Origin: Vibrio cholerae
GTDB taxonomy: Bacteria; Actinomycetota; Actinomycetes; Actinomycetales; Micrococcaceae
DNA length: 64,000 bases
Assembly (NCBI GenBank): GCA_009728235.1
Contig: WNZI01000015.1
Span: 1 to 64,000 of the forward strand
Direction: 5' to 3'
A program made the translations under genes and the position numbers. How positions within the stretch are numbered: position 1 is the first letter of the stretch; the number at the start of each line of letters is the position of its first letter. The notes beneath the pieces were generated by a model that was not told the origin of the DNA, ran no database searches, and was given only the letters and a program-made list of their open reading frames with translations. Below, piece by piece: positions 18,919 to 27,033 of the stretch.

Positions 18919-19716
18919 ATGGACCACCACGCCGTGAACGACGTCGAAGGCGTCAATCCGCATCTGACCATCACCCGCAGCAACGCCGCCGCCCCCAGCG
19001 ATGCGCCGCCGATCCTGCTCCTCCACGGATTCGGCTCGTCGTCGTCCCGGAACTGGGTGGACTCGGGCTGGGTGCGGTTCCTGAACGACGCCGGCCGCAC
19101 CGTGATCATGGTGGACCTGCCGGCACATGGCGACAGCGCCGCCCCCGCGGACGCGGGCGCCTATGCACCGAGCAGGATGCGCGCGGACATCCTCCAGGCG
19201 CTGTTCGACGAACGGGTCACGCCCCTCGGCGAGGACGAGCCCCGCTCCGGGGTGGATGTCGTGGGCTACTCGCTGGGATCGCGACTGGCCTGGGAATTCG
19301 GAGCCACCCAGCCGGAGTTCGTCCGCAGGATGGTTCTCGGAGGTCCGGGGACTGCCGATCCACTGGCCTCGTTCGACCTCCAGGGCGCCGAGCGGTACCT
19401 GGCCGGCGGGCCTCCGTCGGACGACCCTACGACGGCCGACCTGCTCCGCATGGCCGAGGCCATCCCGGCCAACGATCTTCCCTCACTCCTCGCCATGGTC
19501 TCCGCCATCAAGACGGAACCCTTCGACCCGCAGTCCGCCGTCCCCCGCATGCCCGTCCTCCTGGTCGCCGGTGACCAGGACGAGTACGCCGGAGGAATCG
19601 AGGACCTGCACCGGTGGGCCCCCCACGCAGAGATCGCGACACTCCCCGGACGGACCCACACGAACGCCGTCACCTCCCGCGCGTTCAAGGACCACGCGCT
19701 CGCCTTCCTCAGCTGA
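18919..19716 (+). CDS. Alpha/beta-fold hydrolase
   Basis: A 265-aa cytosolic alpha/beta hydrolase. The oxyanion loop is in LLLHGFGSSSS, the nucleophile Ser in VVGYSLGSRLA, an acid candidate in LVAGDQDEYAGG and the catalytic His in GRTHTNAV. Substrate cannot be inferred. The start chosen is the ATG at 18919, supported by the -10 TACGAT six bases upstream and by the loss of protein-like sequence before it. Monocistronic and divergent from nrtR; the kinase gene follows after 142 nt. Confidence 0.9.
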   Translation: MDHHAVNDVEGVNPHLTITRSNAAAPSDAPPILLLHGFGSSSSRNWVDSGWVRFLNDAGRTVIMVDLPAHGDSAAPADAGAYAPSRMRADILQALFDERVTPLGEDEPRSGVDVVGYSLGSRLAWEFGATQPEFVRRMVLGGPGTADPLASFDLQGAERYLAGGPPSDDPTTADLLRMAEAIPANDLPSLLAMVSAIKTEPFDPQSAVPRMPVLLVAGDQDEYAGGIEDLHRWAPHAEIATLPGRTHTNAVTSRAFKDHALAFLS

Positions 19717-19780
19717 GGCCCGTTTGATGAAGGTTTGGTGAACCGCGCCGCGTCGCGCCGGCCGGAGAACAGCGCCGGGC

Positions 19781-19786
19781 TATACT
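19781..19786 (+). promoter_or_regulatory. Candidate -10 of the Ser/Thr kinase gene
   Basis: TATACT (5 of 6 to consensus) lies 72 nt before the start codon. No -35 recognised. Confidence 0.45.
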
Positions 19787-19858
19787 TCAGATTGATCAGT
19801 AGCCTTAGTGCAGGGCTCGGTGTGATCGCCACTCACAACCCGTAGCGGGAGGACACGC

Positions 19859-20875
19859 ATGGATGTGCTCCTCGCCGACCGGTACCAGACCACGGCTCTC
19901 CTGGGTGTCGGCGGCACGGCCTCGGTCTACAGGGCGGTCGACCGGAACCTCGGGCGCGACGTCGCCATCAAGGTCTTCAATCCGACGACGGCGGATGACG
20001 ACAACTACCGGCGTCAGCACACCGAGACGATGCTGCTGTCCACACTGAACCACCCCGGACTCGTGACTCTGCACGATGCAGGTCTCCACGAGGACGCCGA
20101 GGGTCGCACCACCGGCTTCCTCGTCATGGAACTGGTCGACGGCGAGGATCTCCGCCACCTGCTCAAACGGGGCCCTCTCCCGGCCGAAGGAGTCGCCCAG
20201 CTCGGAGCGGACCTCGCCGACGCGCTGGCGTACATCCACTCCGAGGGTGTCGTCCATCGCGACGTGAAGCCCGCCAATATCCTCATGTTCCGCAGCGGGG
20301 ACAACGAGACGCGCCTGTACCCGAAGCTCACGGACTTCGGAATAGCACGCATGGTCGAGGCCACCATGGCTACGGCCGTCGGTGCGACGATCGGAACCGC
20401 GAACTACCTCAGCCCCGAGCAGGCGAAGGGAGATCCGCTGGACGAGCGGAGCGACATCTACTCCCTGGGGCTCGTGCTGCTCGAATGCCTGACGGGCGAG
20501 AAGGCGTTCCCCGGTCCCGTCGTGGAGGCTGCCCTGGCGCGGCTGCTACGCGACCCGGTAGTACCGGAAACGCTCGACCCGGACTGGAGCGATCTGCTGC
20601 GGAGGATGACGTCGAGGAATCCGGCCCACAGACCGTTCGCCCACGACGTCGCCATCCAGTTGCGCGGCTTCGCCGAGGAGTCGGTCTTCGCGGCAGGAAC
20701 AGCGCCCGACGGCCACTTCGCTGTCGCTGCGTCCACACCGGTCGCCGGCCATGACGAGGAAGGCGCCGGCGTCGTCACCGGCGGACTCTCGACGGGCGGG
20801 GTCTTCACGGGCAACGTGCGGATCCCGGATCCACCCGGCCGCGCCCCTCGCATCAGCCGGACGCCCACCAGCTGA
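19859..20875 (+). CDS. Soluble Hanks-type Ser/Thr protein kinase
   Basis: A 338-aa eukaryotic-like kinase. The glycine loop is LGVGGTASVYRA (about 15-26), the ATP-anchoring Lys38 is in DVAIKVF, the catalytic loop HRDVKPAN contains Asp135, and DFG is at 159-161. SPEQ replaces the APE motif and DIYSLGLVLLECLTG follows. After about residue 270 comes a Gly/Pro/Thr-rich tail. There is no transmembrane helix and no PASTA or sensor domain, so it is probably cytosolic, unlike PknB. Start has GGGAGGA upstream. No phosphatase or obvious substrate gene is adjacent. A 10-bp hairpin ends the transcript. Confidence 0.95.
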   Translation: MDVLLADRYQTTALLGVGGTASVYRAVDRNLGRDVAIKVFNPTTADDDNYRRQHTETMLLSTLNHPGLVTLHDAGLHEDAEGRTTGFLVMELVDGEDLRHLLKRGPLPAEGVAQLGADLADALAYIHSEGVVHRDVKPANILMFRSGDNETRLYPKLTDFGIARMVEATMATAVGATIGTANYLSPEQAKGDPLDERSDIYSLGLVLLECLTGEKAFPGPVVEAALARLLRDPVVPETLDPDWSDLLRRMTSRNPAHRPFAHDVAIQLRGFAEESVFAAGTAPDGHFAVAASTPVAGHDEEGAGVVTGGLSTGGVFTGNVRIPDPPGRAPRISRTPTS

Positions 20876-20880
20876 GCCGA

Positions 20881-20905
20881 CCCCGGCGGTGCGGGACCGC
20901 CGGGG
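20881..20905. terminator. Bidirectional hairpin terminator
   Basis: Perfect 10-bp stem CCCCGGCGGT/ACCGCCGGGG with 5-nt loop, between the convergent kinase gene and the 57-aa ORF. There is no T-tract. Confidence 0.6.
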
Positions 20906-20912
20906 CCGGAGA

Positions 20913-21086
20913 TCACGCGCTGTCGCCGCCGTCGTCCTCTTCCGGTTCGAACTGGCTCGGCTCGTCCGTGGCGCCTGCAGCGACCCCGGTCTCGCTCGCG
21001 GGGATGGTTCCCTCGGGACCCGCACCCTCCGACGTGTCGGAGTCGTCACGCTCGGGCTCGTGCAGCCCCGTGTCTTCGTTGCTCAT
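20913..21086 (-). CDS. Small acidic protein of unknown function
   Basis: A 57-aa, strongly acidic protein (MSNEDTGLHEPERDDSDTSE... ending EPEEDDGGDSA) with no hydrophobic segment, probably disordered. AGGAGG sits 5-6 nt before the ATG at 21086, which is the main evidence that it is translated. It is downstream of the MFS gene on the same strand, separated by 87 nt. No function is recognised. Confidence 0.6.
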   Translation of the reverse strand: MSNEDTGLHEPERDDSDTSEGAGPEGTIPASETGVAAGATDEPSQFEPEEDDGGDSA

Positions 21087-21173
21087 GTTTCCTCCTGCGT
21101 CGCGGATGTCCTGCGATCCTATGCTCGAACCCCGGTCGATGGACAGCCGGCTGACCATCCGGGCCGGTGTCCG

Positions 21174-22502
21174 TCAGGCTTCCGCGGTCCGTCGAAGCGC
21201 GATCGCGGACACCGCGCCGAGGATCAGCAGGGCGCCTGCAGCCAGCACCGGCACGACCGATGCCCCCGCGGCCCCTCCGGCGTCCGCGAGCGTCCCGGCA
21301 AGGGCCGAACCCAGGGCCGTGCCGGCGACGATGCCGCTCGCGAGGAGAGTCATGACGGTACCCAGCCGATGCCCCGGGGCGACCACGGAACCGATCGAGA
21401 AGATGGTGACCATCGTGGGACCCACGAAGACGCCGAGCAGGAACAGGACCGCGAGCATGCCGGGAACCGACCCGGGCAGGGAGAGAGCTGCAGCGGCCAC
21501 GGTCATCCCCACAGCAGAGAGGATCCAGCGGCTCGTGTGGCGGAACCGCGGCGACCAGTAGGCAACGGACAACGCAGCGGCAGCCGAACTGAGGCCCATG
21601 ACCGCATACAGCAGGCCGGCGGCCTCGGTGGACCCGAACTGCCCTGAGAAGGCGGTGAGGAAGGTCTGCGTGGAACCGAAGAACGTGCCCATCGCCAGCA
21701 TCCCGGCCACCGGAACGAGGACCAGGGCAGAACGGCCACTCGCGGCAGAAGCCGCGGCGTCCTCCTCCCGATCGGTCGGACTGCCGGGGGCACGCCCCGC
21801 ATCGCTGTAGGCCACGGTCGGGTGAACCGCGAAAGCAGTGACCAGCGTGATGGTCAGGGCCGCGGCCAGGGCGAGGGGAAGCCACGGCGCGATCAGGCTC
21901 GCCAGCAGGCCGACGAGGGCAGGGCCGAGGACGAACGTCAGCTCGTCCGCCGTGCCCTCGTAGGAGAGCGCGGTGTCCAGGGCGGACCGCGGACCGCGTC
22001 GCGTCATCGCCATCCAGCGGACCCGGGCGAGCGGACCGATCTGCGGGCAGGTGAAGCCCATGGCGAAGGAGGCCAGGAGCACGGCAGTCAGGGGCCAGCC
22101 CGTGAACGCCGCGCTCGTGCCGGTGACGACGAGCAGGCCGACGATCGCGAGGGTGTTGAGGACTGCCGACACCAGCAGCACGATGCGCTGACCGCGCTTG
22201 TCGGCGAGGAATCCGAGCAACGGTGCGCCGAGAGCCGAACCGAGGCCGACGGCCCCGGCGGCGAAACCGCCTGCGGCGTAGGAACCGCTGGCGGTGGTGA
22301 CGAGCGTCAGGGCGCCGACGGTGAGCATGGCGAGGGGGACCCGCGCGAAGAGACCGATGACGAGGAAGGACGTTCCCGCAAGGCGGGGCAGGACGCCGAA
22401 GCGACCGAGACGGGATCTTCCCGTTCCGGCGGGACCTGCAGCAGAATGGGCGTCAGGGGAGGAAGGATGTGCCGGCGAGGCCGGGGAGGAATTCTTGTAC
22501 AT
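21174..22502 (-). CDS. MFS transporter
   Basis: A 442-aa major facilitator with about 12 predicted transmembrane helices and a roughly 30-residue hydrophilic, Ser/Pro/Ala-rich N-terminus. The loop between helices 2 and 3, GFLADKRGQRIVLLVS, is the MFS signature. The central cytoplasmic loop (about residues 225-250) is Asp/Glu/Ser rich. It resembles drug or sugar efflux carriers; the substrate cannot be told. GGAAAGAG precedes the ATG. The gene starts 70 nt after the end of sbcC on the same strand, so read-through from sbcDC is possible. Confidence 0.88.
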   Translation of the reverse strand: MYKNSSPASPAHPSSPDAHSAAGPAGTGRSRLGRFGVLPRLAGTSFLVIGLFARVPLAMLTVGALTLVTTASGSYAAGGFAAGAVGLGSALGAPLLGFLADKRGQRIVLLVSAVLNTLAIVGLLVVTGTSAAFTGWPLTAVLLASFAMGFTCPQIGPLARVRWMAMTRRGPRSALDTALSYEGTADELTFVLGPALVGLLASLIAPWLPLALAAALTITLVTAFAVHPTVAYSDAGRAPGSPTDREEDAAASAASGRSALVLVPVAGMLAMGTFFGSTQTFLTAFSGQFGSTEAAGLLYAVMGLSSAAAALSVAYWSPRFRHTSRWILSAVGMTVAAAALSLPGSVPGMLAVLFLLGVFVGPTMVTIFSIGSVVAPGHRLGTVMTLLASGIVAGTALGSALAGTLADAGGAAGASVVPVLAAGALLILGAVSAIALRRTAEA

Positions 22503-22572
22503 ACTCTTTCCGGGTGCACAGAGCGCGCATCGTCCCCCCTCCCGATGCGCACGACCCGGTGACGCGGCAAGT

Positions 22573-25500
22573 TTACACGCTTGCTGGCTGCGCCACGAAG
22601 TGCAGGCTCGAGCCCTGCCGACCCTTCACCACCTGGAGTTGCGCGCCCACCCGCTGCTTGAGTTCGGGTACATGGCTGACCAGCCCCACCACGCGGCCGC
22701 CACTGCGCAGGCCCTCGAGCGCGTCCATCACCTGCTCCAACGCCTGGTCGTCGAGCGAACCGAACCCCTCGTCGACGAACAGCGTCTCGATGTCCAGTCC
22801 CCCCGATTCCTGCTGCACCACATCGGCCAACCCGAGCGCGAGCGCCAGGGAAGCCATGAAGGACTCCCCTCCCGACAGCGTCGAGGTATCACGCCGATTC
22901 CCCGTCCAGCCATCGATCACGTTGAGCCCGAGGCCCGATCGCTTGTTGCCCGCCGTGGCATCGCTGTGTACCAGCGCATACCGGCCGTCCGACATCTGCA
23001 GCAGACGCTCCGTCGCAGCCTCCGCCACCTGCTCCAGGCGCGACGCGAGGACGTAGGTGGCCAGCGTCATCTTGTAGAGGTTCTCCCCTCCCCCGCGTGC
23101 CGTCTCCGCCACCCCTGCGACCAGTCGAGCGCGTTCCCGCAGCGGGGCGATGGTGCGGTCGAGATCGGCGAGCTTCCGCGCATACGCCTCGAGTTGCGCC
23201 ACCGAGTGTCCGAGGACCTCTGCGCCGATGCCGGCCTTCTGGGCACGCGCGCGGAGATCGTCGGCGGAGACACCTGCGAGACGCTGATCCTCGTCGTCCG
23301 GCGGCTCCATCCCGTTCTGCTGCTCGCGCAGCGTCTCCTGCACCGCCTCGTCGGCCCAGGCGGCGGAAAGGCGATGGGCTCGCGCCTCGTGCTCCGCCAG
23401 CTCGTCGACCTGACGCACATGGATCTCATCGGGCAGGAGTGCGGCGCGGGCTTCCTCGGCAGAGTCGAAGGGTGTCTCGCGGAGTGCCGCACGCACCCGT
23501 ACCGCGCTGTCCTCCTGCCCGCGAACAGCCTGGCGCAGCCCGTCGAGCGCGTCCCGCACGGCTTCGAGGTGGTCATACGCGCCCTGAACCTCGTCGATGC
23601 GCGCCGTGAGCGTGGGAGCGTCCCCCTGCAGACCGGCGAGACGCTGTGATAGCGCCGTCTCCTGCTCCGTCAGCGACGACAGCCGGGCGACGGCTGATGC
23701 TGACGCGTCCCGCAGCCCGTCGCGGACCACGCATCGGCGCTTCTCCTCGTCCATCGCCCGTCGCATCCGCTCCTCGAGCACGATGCTTCGTGCCTGTGCG
23801 GCTTCGGCGGCATCGAGCTTCGAGCGGGCGGTACGGGTTGCTGCGGCCGCCTCTGAAGGCTTCAGGGCACCACCACGGGCGGCGAGGTCCGCGGCTTCGA
23901 GCCGTGCCGCATCACGCATCTCACGGGCGTCGTGCAGGGCGCTCTCGGCTTCGGTCTGGAGACGCCGGGCCTCCTGTTCCTCCTCCAGGGTGACCCTGTC
24001 GCCTCCCGGTGACGTCACGGGCGCGGGGTGGTCGGGACTGCCGCACACGGGGCAGGGCTCACCGCCGACGAGTCCCTCGGCCAGCTCCTCGGCGGCCTGC
24101 TCGAGCCGCACCTGCAGCTTGGCCAGCCACTGCTCCTTGAGCTCGAGGAACCTTTCCGAGGCGCCCACGTACTCCCCGTCCGCAGCGACGCGCCGCTGCT
24201 CCGCGAGCAGGTACCGGCTCACGGTGCGCTCGGCGGCCTCGGCCGCGTCGAACTCCGTCTGCAGATGCGTCAGTCCGTCGGCGGCTTGCCGCTCGTCGGC
24301 CAGGCTCAGGGCGTCAGCGGCCTGCTTGCGCTGCAGCCCTGAGACCTCGGCATCGACGGAGATCAGGTGCTGGTCCAGCGATTCGATCTCGGCCCGCGTC
24401 GTCCGCAGTCCGGCCCTGACGTCGAGGAGCAGCCGTTCGTCGGGGAGGGCCGCGCGGAGCACGCCCAGGGCCGAGGACGATGCGGCACAGGCCGCGACGA
24501 GATCCTCCCGCGCGATGTCGTCCCGGTACGCGTCAGCGGGGATGAAGTCGGGAGCCGTGGTGTCGCTCGTCAGGAGTTCCACGGCTTCCCGGTACCGGCG
24601 GCGGGCACGGTCGCCTGCCGACTCCGCCTCATCCTCCAGCTGCAGCACCGTCGCGAGACCCCGCGCCTGCTCATGGCGCCGCAGCTGTGCGGACAGTCGG
24701 GCAGCATCCGCCTCCCGCTCCTCGTGCAGGACCTGCAGCCCCCGGACGCGTTCGAGGGCGTCGAACCGCTCACGTCTCCGCCTCAGCTCGGCGACCGCCC
24801 CGTCCGCGAGGGCGCTCCTCTCCGCCAGTTCGGTGCTCTCGAGGACACCGGCGTCCCTTCGTTCGGTGAGCGCCGCCAGGATGACCTGCATCGACCCCGC
24901 CCAGTCCTCGGAGGACCCCTGGTCGACACCCAATTCGGCCGCGCCGAGGTCATGCCGCTCCGCCTCGTCGATCGCCCGCAGGAAGAGGCTCCGCTGGTGC
25001 CCCTCCTGTTCTGCGAGCTGCCGGGCAGCCCGTAGGCTCTGCTCGGCGAGGAGACCCTCGAGTTCCTCGAAGCGCGTGGTCGAGAAGAGCTTCTGCAGGA
25101 GCTCCCGCCGCGGCTTCGCGTCTGCCCGGAGGAAGGCGGCGAACTCGCCCTGCGGGAGCATCACGACCTTCGTGAACTGTTCCTTGTCCATGCCGAGGAG
25201 GGCCTGCAGCTCGTGACCGGCCTCGTCGTTGCGGGCCGACTTCTGCACCCACTCGGCTCCGACGCGCTCGCTGAGGAGGGTCCGGGCCTGTTCGGGTGTG
25301 GTCCCGCTGCCTCGACGGGACGGGCGATCCCAGGCGGGTGAACGTACCACCCTGAAGCGGCGCCCTCCGGCCGAGAACTCGAGCGAGACCTCGGGAGGGA
25401 CCGATGCGGCCGCGTGATCGCTCCGCAGTCTCTTCGCTGCCTGGCGCGCCCCGGGGACCGAACCGTAGAGCGCGAAGCATACGGCGTCGAGCACGCTGGA

Positions 25501-25623
25501 CTTCCCCGCACCCGTGGGGCCGTTGAGCAGGAACAGTCCCTGGCTCGAGAGTGCGTCGAAATCGACGCTCTGCCGGTCGGCGAACGGCCCGAAGGCCTGG
25601 ATCTCGAGGCGATGGAGTCTCAT
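22573..25623 (-). CDS. sbcC: Exonuclease subunit SbcC, SMC-like ATPase
   Basis: A 1016-aa Rad50-like ATPase, partner of SbcD in the complex that cleaves hairpins and protein-blocked DNA ends. The Walker A motif GPTGAGKSS is at residues 35-43. Long coiled-coil arms flank the zinc hook EPCPVCG at about residue 524. The C-terminus has TLSGGESFMASLALALGLADVV (ABC signature) and ETLFVDEGFGSLD (Walker B). Length and architecture are complete. AGGAGG overlaps the sbcD stop region, and the gap between the two genes is 8 nt, so they form one operon. Confidence 0.97.
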   Translation of the reverse strand: MRLHRLEIQAFGPFADRQSVDFDALSSQGLFLLNGPTGAGKSSVLDAVCFALYGSVPGARQAAKRLRSDHAAASVPPEVSLEFSAGGRRFRVVRSPAWDRPSRRGSGTTPEQARTLLSERVGAEWVQKSARNDEAGHELQALLGMDKEQFTKVVMLPQGEFAAFLRADAKPRRELLQKLFSTTRFEELEGLLAEQSLRAARQLAEQEGHQRSLFLRAIDEAERHDLGAAELGVDQGSSEDWAGSMQVILAALTERRDAGVLESTELAERSALADGAVAELRRRRERFDALERVRGLQVLHEEREADAARLSAQLRRHEQARGLATVLQLEDEAESAGDRARRRYREAVELLTSDTTAPDFIPADAYRDDIAREDLVAACAASSSALGVLRAALPDERLLLDVRAGLRTTRAEIESLDQHLISVDAEVSGLQRKQAADALSLADERQAADGLTHLQTEFDAAEAAERTVSRYLLAEQRRVAADGEYVGASERFLELKEQWLAKLQVRLEQAAEELAEGLVGGEPCPVCGSPDHPAPVTSPGGDRVTLEEEQEARRLQTEAESALHDAREMRDAARLEAADLAARGGALKPSEAAAATRTARSKLDAAEAAQARSIVLEERMRRAMDEEKRRCVVRDGLRDASASAVARLSSLTEQETALSQRLAGLQGDAPTLTARIDEVQGAYDHLEAVRDALDGLRQAVRGQEDSAVRVRAALRETPFDSAEEARAALLPDEIHVRQVDELAEHEARAHRLSAAWADEAVQETLREQQNGMEPPDDEDQRLAGVSADDLRARAQKAGIGAEVLGHSVAQLEAYARKLADLDRTIAPLRERARLVAGVAETARGGGENLYKMTLATYVLASRLEQVAEAATERLLQMSDGRYALVHSDATAGNKRSGLGLNVIDGWTGNRRDTSTLSGGESFMASLALALGLADVVQQESGGLDIETLFVDEGFGSLDDQALEQVMDALEGLRSGGRVVGLVSHVPELKQRVGAQLQVVKGRQGSSLHFVAQPASV

Positions 25624-25631
25624 TCGTCCTC

Positions 25632-26795
25632 CTAGCGCTCGTGGGCCAGGCTCAGCGCGGCATCGACCGTCGAGCGGATGAGGTCCTGCTCCTCCTGAGA
25701 GGCCTTCCGGCCCCTGACGTGGTCGAGGAACCCGCAGCAGATATCGGTGTCGTCCCGGGCCTCGGCGATGCGCTGGCTGTAGGTCCGGACGTCATCGCGC
25801 TCGCCACCCTCGGGCGCGAAGGCGAGGACGAGCGTGTCGGGGAAACGTGTCCTGAGTTGCTCCATGGCGCGGGCGGGGCGCTCCGCGTCGGTGAGCGTGA
25901 CGTGGCAGTAGGCGGCCTCGGCCCAGTCGAGATCAGGACGGCTCAGCAGGTCCCCGAGTGAGCCGCTGAGGACAGCGAGGTCACGCGGAGCAGGCCAGTC
26001 GACGGAGCGGATGTCCTCCACTTCCCCGGCCGTGACGTCGAGGAGCCAGGCACCCTTGTTCTGCCCTGCCTCGGAGAAGGAGTACGCCAGGGGCGACCCC
26101 GAGTAACGCACCGTCTCGGACAGCTTCTGTTTCCCGTGCAGGTGGCCCAGCGCACTGTAGGCGAAGCCCTCGAACAACGAGAGGGGAACGGAACCGAGCC
26201 CACCGATCGCGAGGTCCCGTTCGCTGTCCGAGCCCGTCCCGCCCGCGGCGAAGGTGTGCGCCATGACGACCGGGACGACCCTGCGCTCGGCGCTTCTGAT
26301 CGCGATGTCCTCGCGGATGCGGTCCAGGGCGGCACGGGTGACGGCGGTGTGCGTCCCGGCCTCGGCTTCCAGTGCCTCCGCGACCATGCGGGGCTCCAGG
26401 TACGGGACGCCGTAGACGGCGAGTTCGGCGTCAGGGCCGAGCGGGAACACCACAGGCCGGGCGATGTCCTCCACGCGCGTGCGGAGGTGGACGCCGCCCC
26501 GGGCGAGGATACGTCCACCGAACCCGAGGCGGGTCGCGGAGTCGTGGTTACCGCTGCTGACGATCACCTGGGCACCGGCGACGGTCAGTCGTTCAAGGGC
26601 GTCGTCGAACAGGGCCACGACGTCCACGGCCGGCAGCGCGCGGTCGTAGACGTCCCCGGCCACGAGGACGACGTCGACGCCTTCTTCACGCACGGTCTTC
26701 TCGAGGTTGTCGACGAAGATCCGCTGGGCGTCGAGAGTCCCGGTGCCGTGGAACGAACGGCCCAGGTGCCAGTCGGACGTGTGGAGGATCCTCAT
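25632..26795 (-). CDS. sbcD: Exonuclease subunit SbcD, Mre11-like nuclease
   Basis: A 387-aa metallophosphoesterase nuclease that works with SbcC. The metal-binding motifs are MRILHTSDWHLGRSF, VLVAGDVYDRA, VIVSSGNHDSATRLGFG, VMAHTF and SALGHLHGKQ, all in order, and a C-terminal SbcC-binding part follows. The start is the ATG at 26795: homology begins exactly there, and TAGCGT lies 7 nt upstream, consistent with a leaderless transcript. An in-frame upstream ATG at 26840 would run through the -10 and is rejected. Divergent from the ADP-ribosylglycohydrolase gene. Confidence 0.97.
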   Translation of the reverse strand: MRILHTSDWHLGRSFHGTGTLDAQRIFVDNLEKTVREEGVDVVLVAGDVYDRALPAVDVVALFDDALERLTVAGAQVIVSSGNHDSATRLGFGGRILARGGVHLRTRVEDIARPVVFPLGPDAELAVYGVPYLEPRMVAEALEAEAGTHTAVTRAALDRIREDIAIRSAERRVVPVVMAHTFAAGGTGSDSERDLAIGGLGSVPLSLFEGFAYSALGHLHGKQKLSETVRYSGSPLAYSFSEAGQNKGAWLLDVTAGEVEDIRSVDWPAPRDLAVLSGSLGDLLSRPDLDWAEAAYCHVTLTDAERPARAMEQLRTRFPDTLVLAFAPEGGERDDVRTYSQRIAEARDDTDICCGFLDHVRGRKASQEEQDLIRSTVDAALSLAHER

Positions 26796-26802
26796 GATTT
26801 TC

Positions 26803-26808
26803 ACGCTA
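26803..26808 (-). promoter_or_regulatory. -10 element, leaderless start of sbcD
   Basis: TAGCGT on the minus strand, 7 nt before the sbcD ATG. Confidence 0.55.
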
Positions 26809-26829
26809 CCGCCGTGCGCCGACATTCGA

Positions 26830-26865
26830 CGGATCGGCACACGGATCGGCGCACGGATCGATCTG
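26830..26865. repeat. Three 12-bp direct repeats upstream of sbcD
   Basis: CGGATCGGCACA, CGGATCGGCGCA and CGGATCGATCTG at exact 12-bp intervals (26830, 26842, 26854). The spacing, just over one helical turn, resembles iteron-type protein-binding sites. They begin 22 bp upstream of the sbcD -10. Confidence 0.7.
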
Positions 26866-26920
26866 CAGGTCTGGATGCAGCGGGGCGTCCGATCGTCCCC
26901 CGTACCCCTTCCCCGTCGGC

Positions 26921-26960
26921 TCGTCGCCCGTCCCTCGTCGCCCGTCGCCCGTCGCCCGTC
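26921..26960. repeat. GTCGCCC heptamer repeats
   Basis: Three contiguous GTCGCCC units (26937-26957) plus a fourth at 26923-26929, in the intergenic region between sbcD and the ADP-ribosylglycohydrolase gene. Otherwise this 238-bp region holds only the 12-bp repeats and two promoters. Confidence 0.85.
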
Positions 26961-27021
26961 CTGGAGGGTCCTCCTTGCACGGGCGGGACGACCTCGGGGC
27001 CCCGGTGCCGCGTCTCCTCCC

Positions 27022-27027
27022 TAGACT
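27022..27027 (+). promoter_or_regulatory. -10 element, leaderless start of ADP-ribosylglycohydrolase
   Basis: TAGACT, 6 nt before the GTG at 27034. Confidence 0.5.
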
Positions 27028-27033
27028 GGGGGT

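Noticed and set aside
20913-21086. Regulatory partner of the neighbouring kinase
   Set aside because: Convergent orientation and a hairpin between them; no evidence for a link.
26921-26960. Possible CRISPR array
   Set aside because: Units are 7 bp with no spacers and no cas genes nearby.
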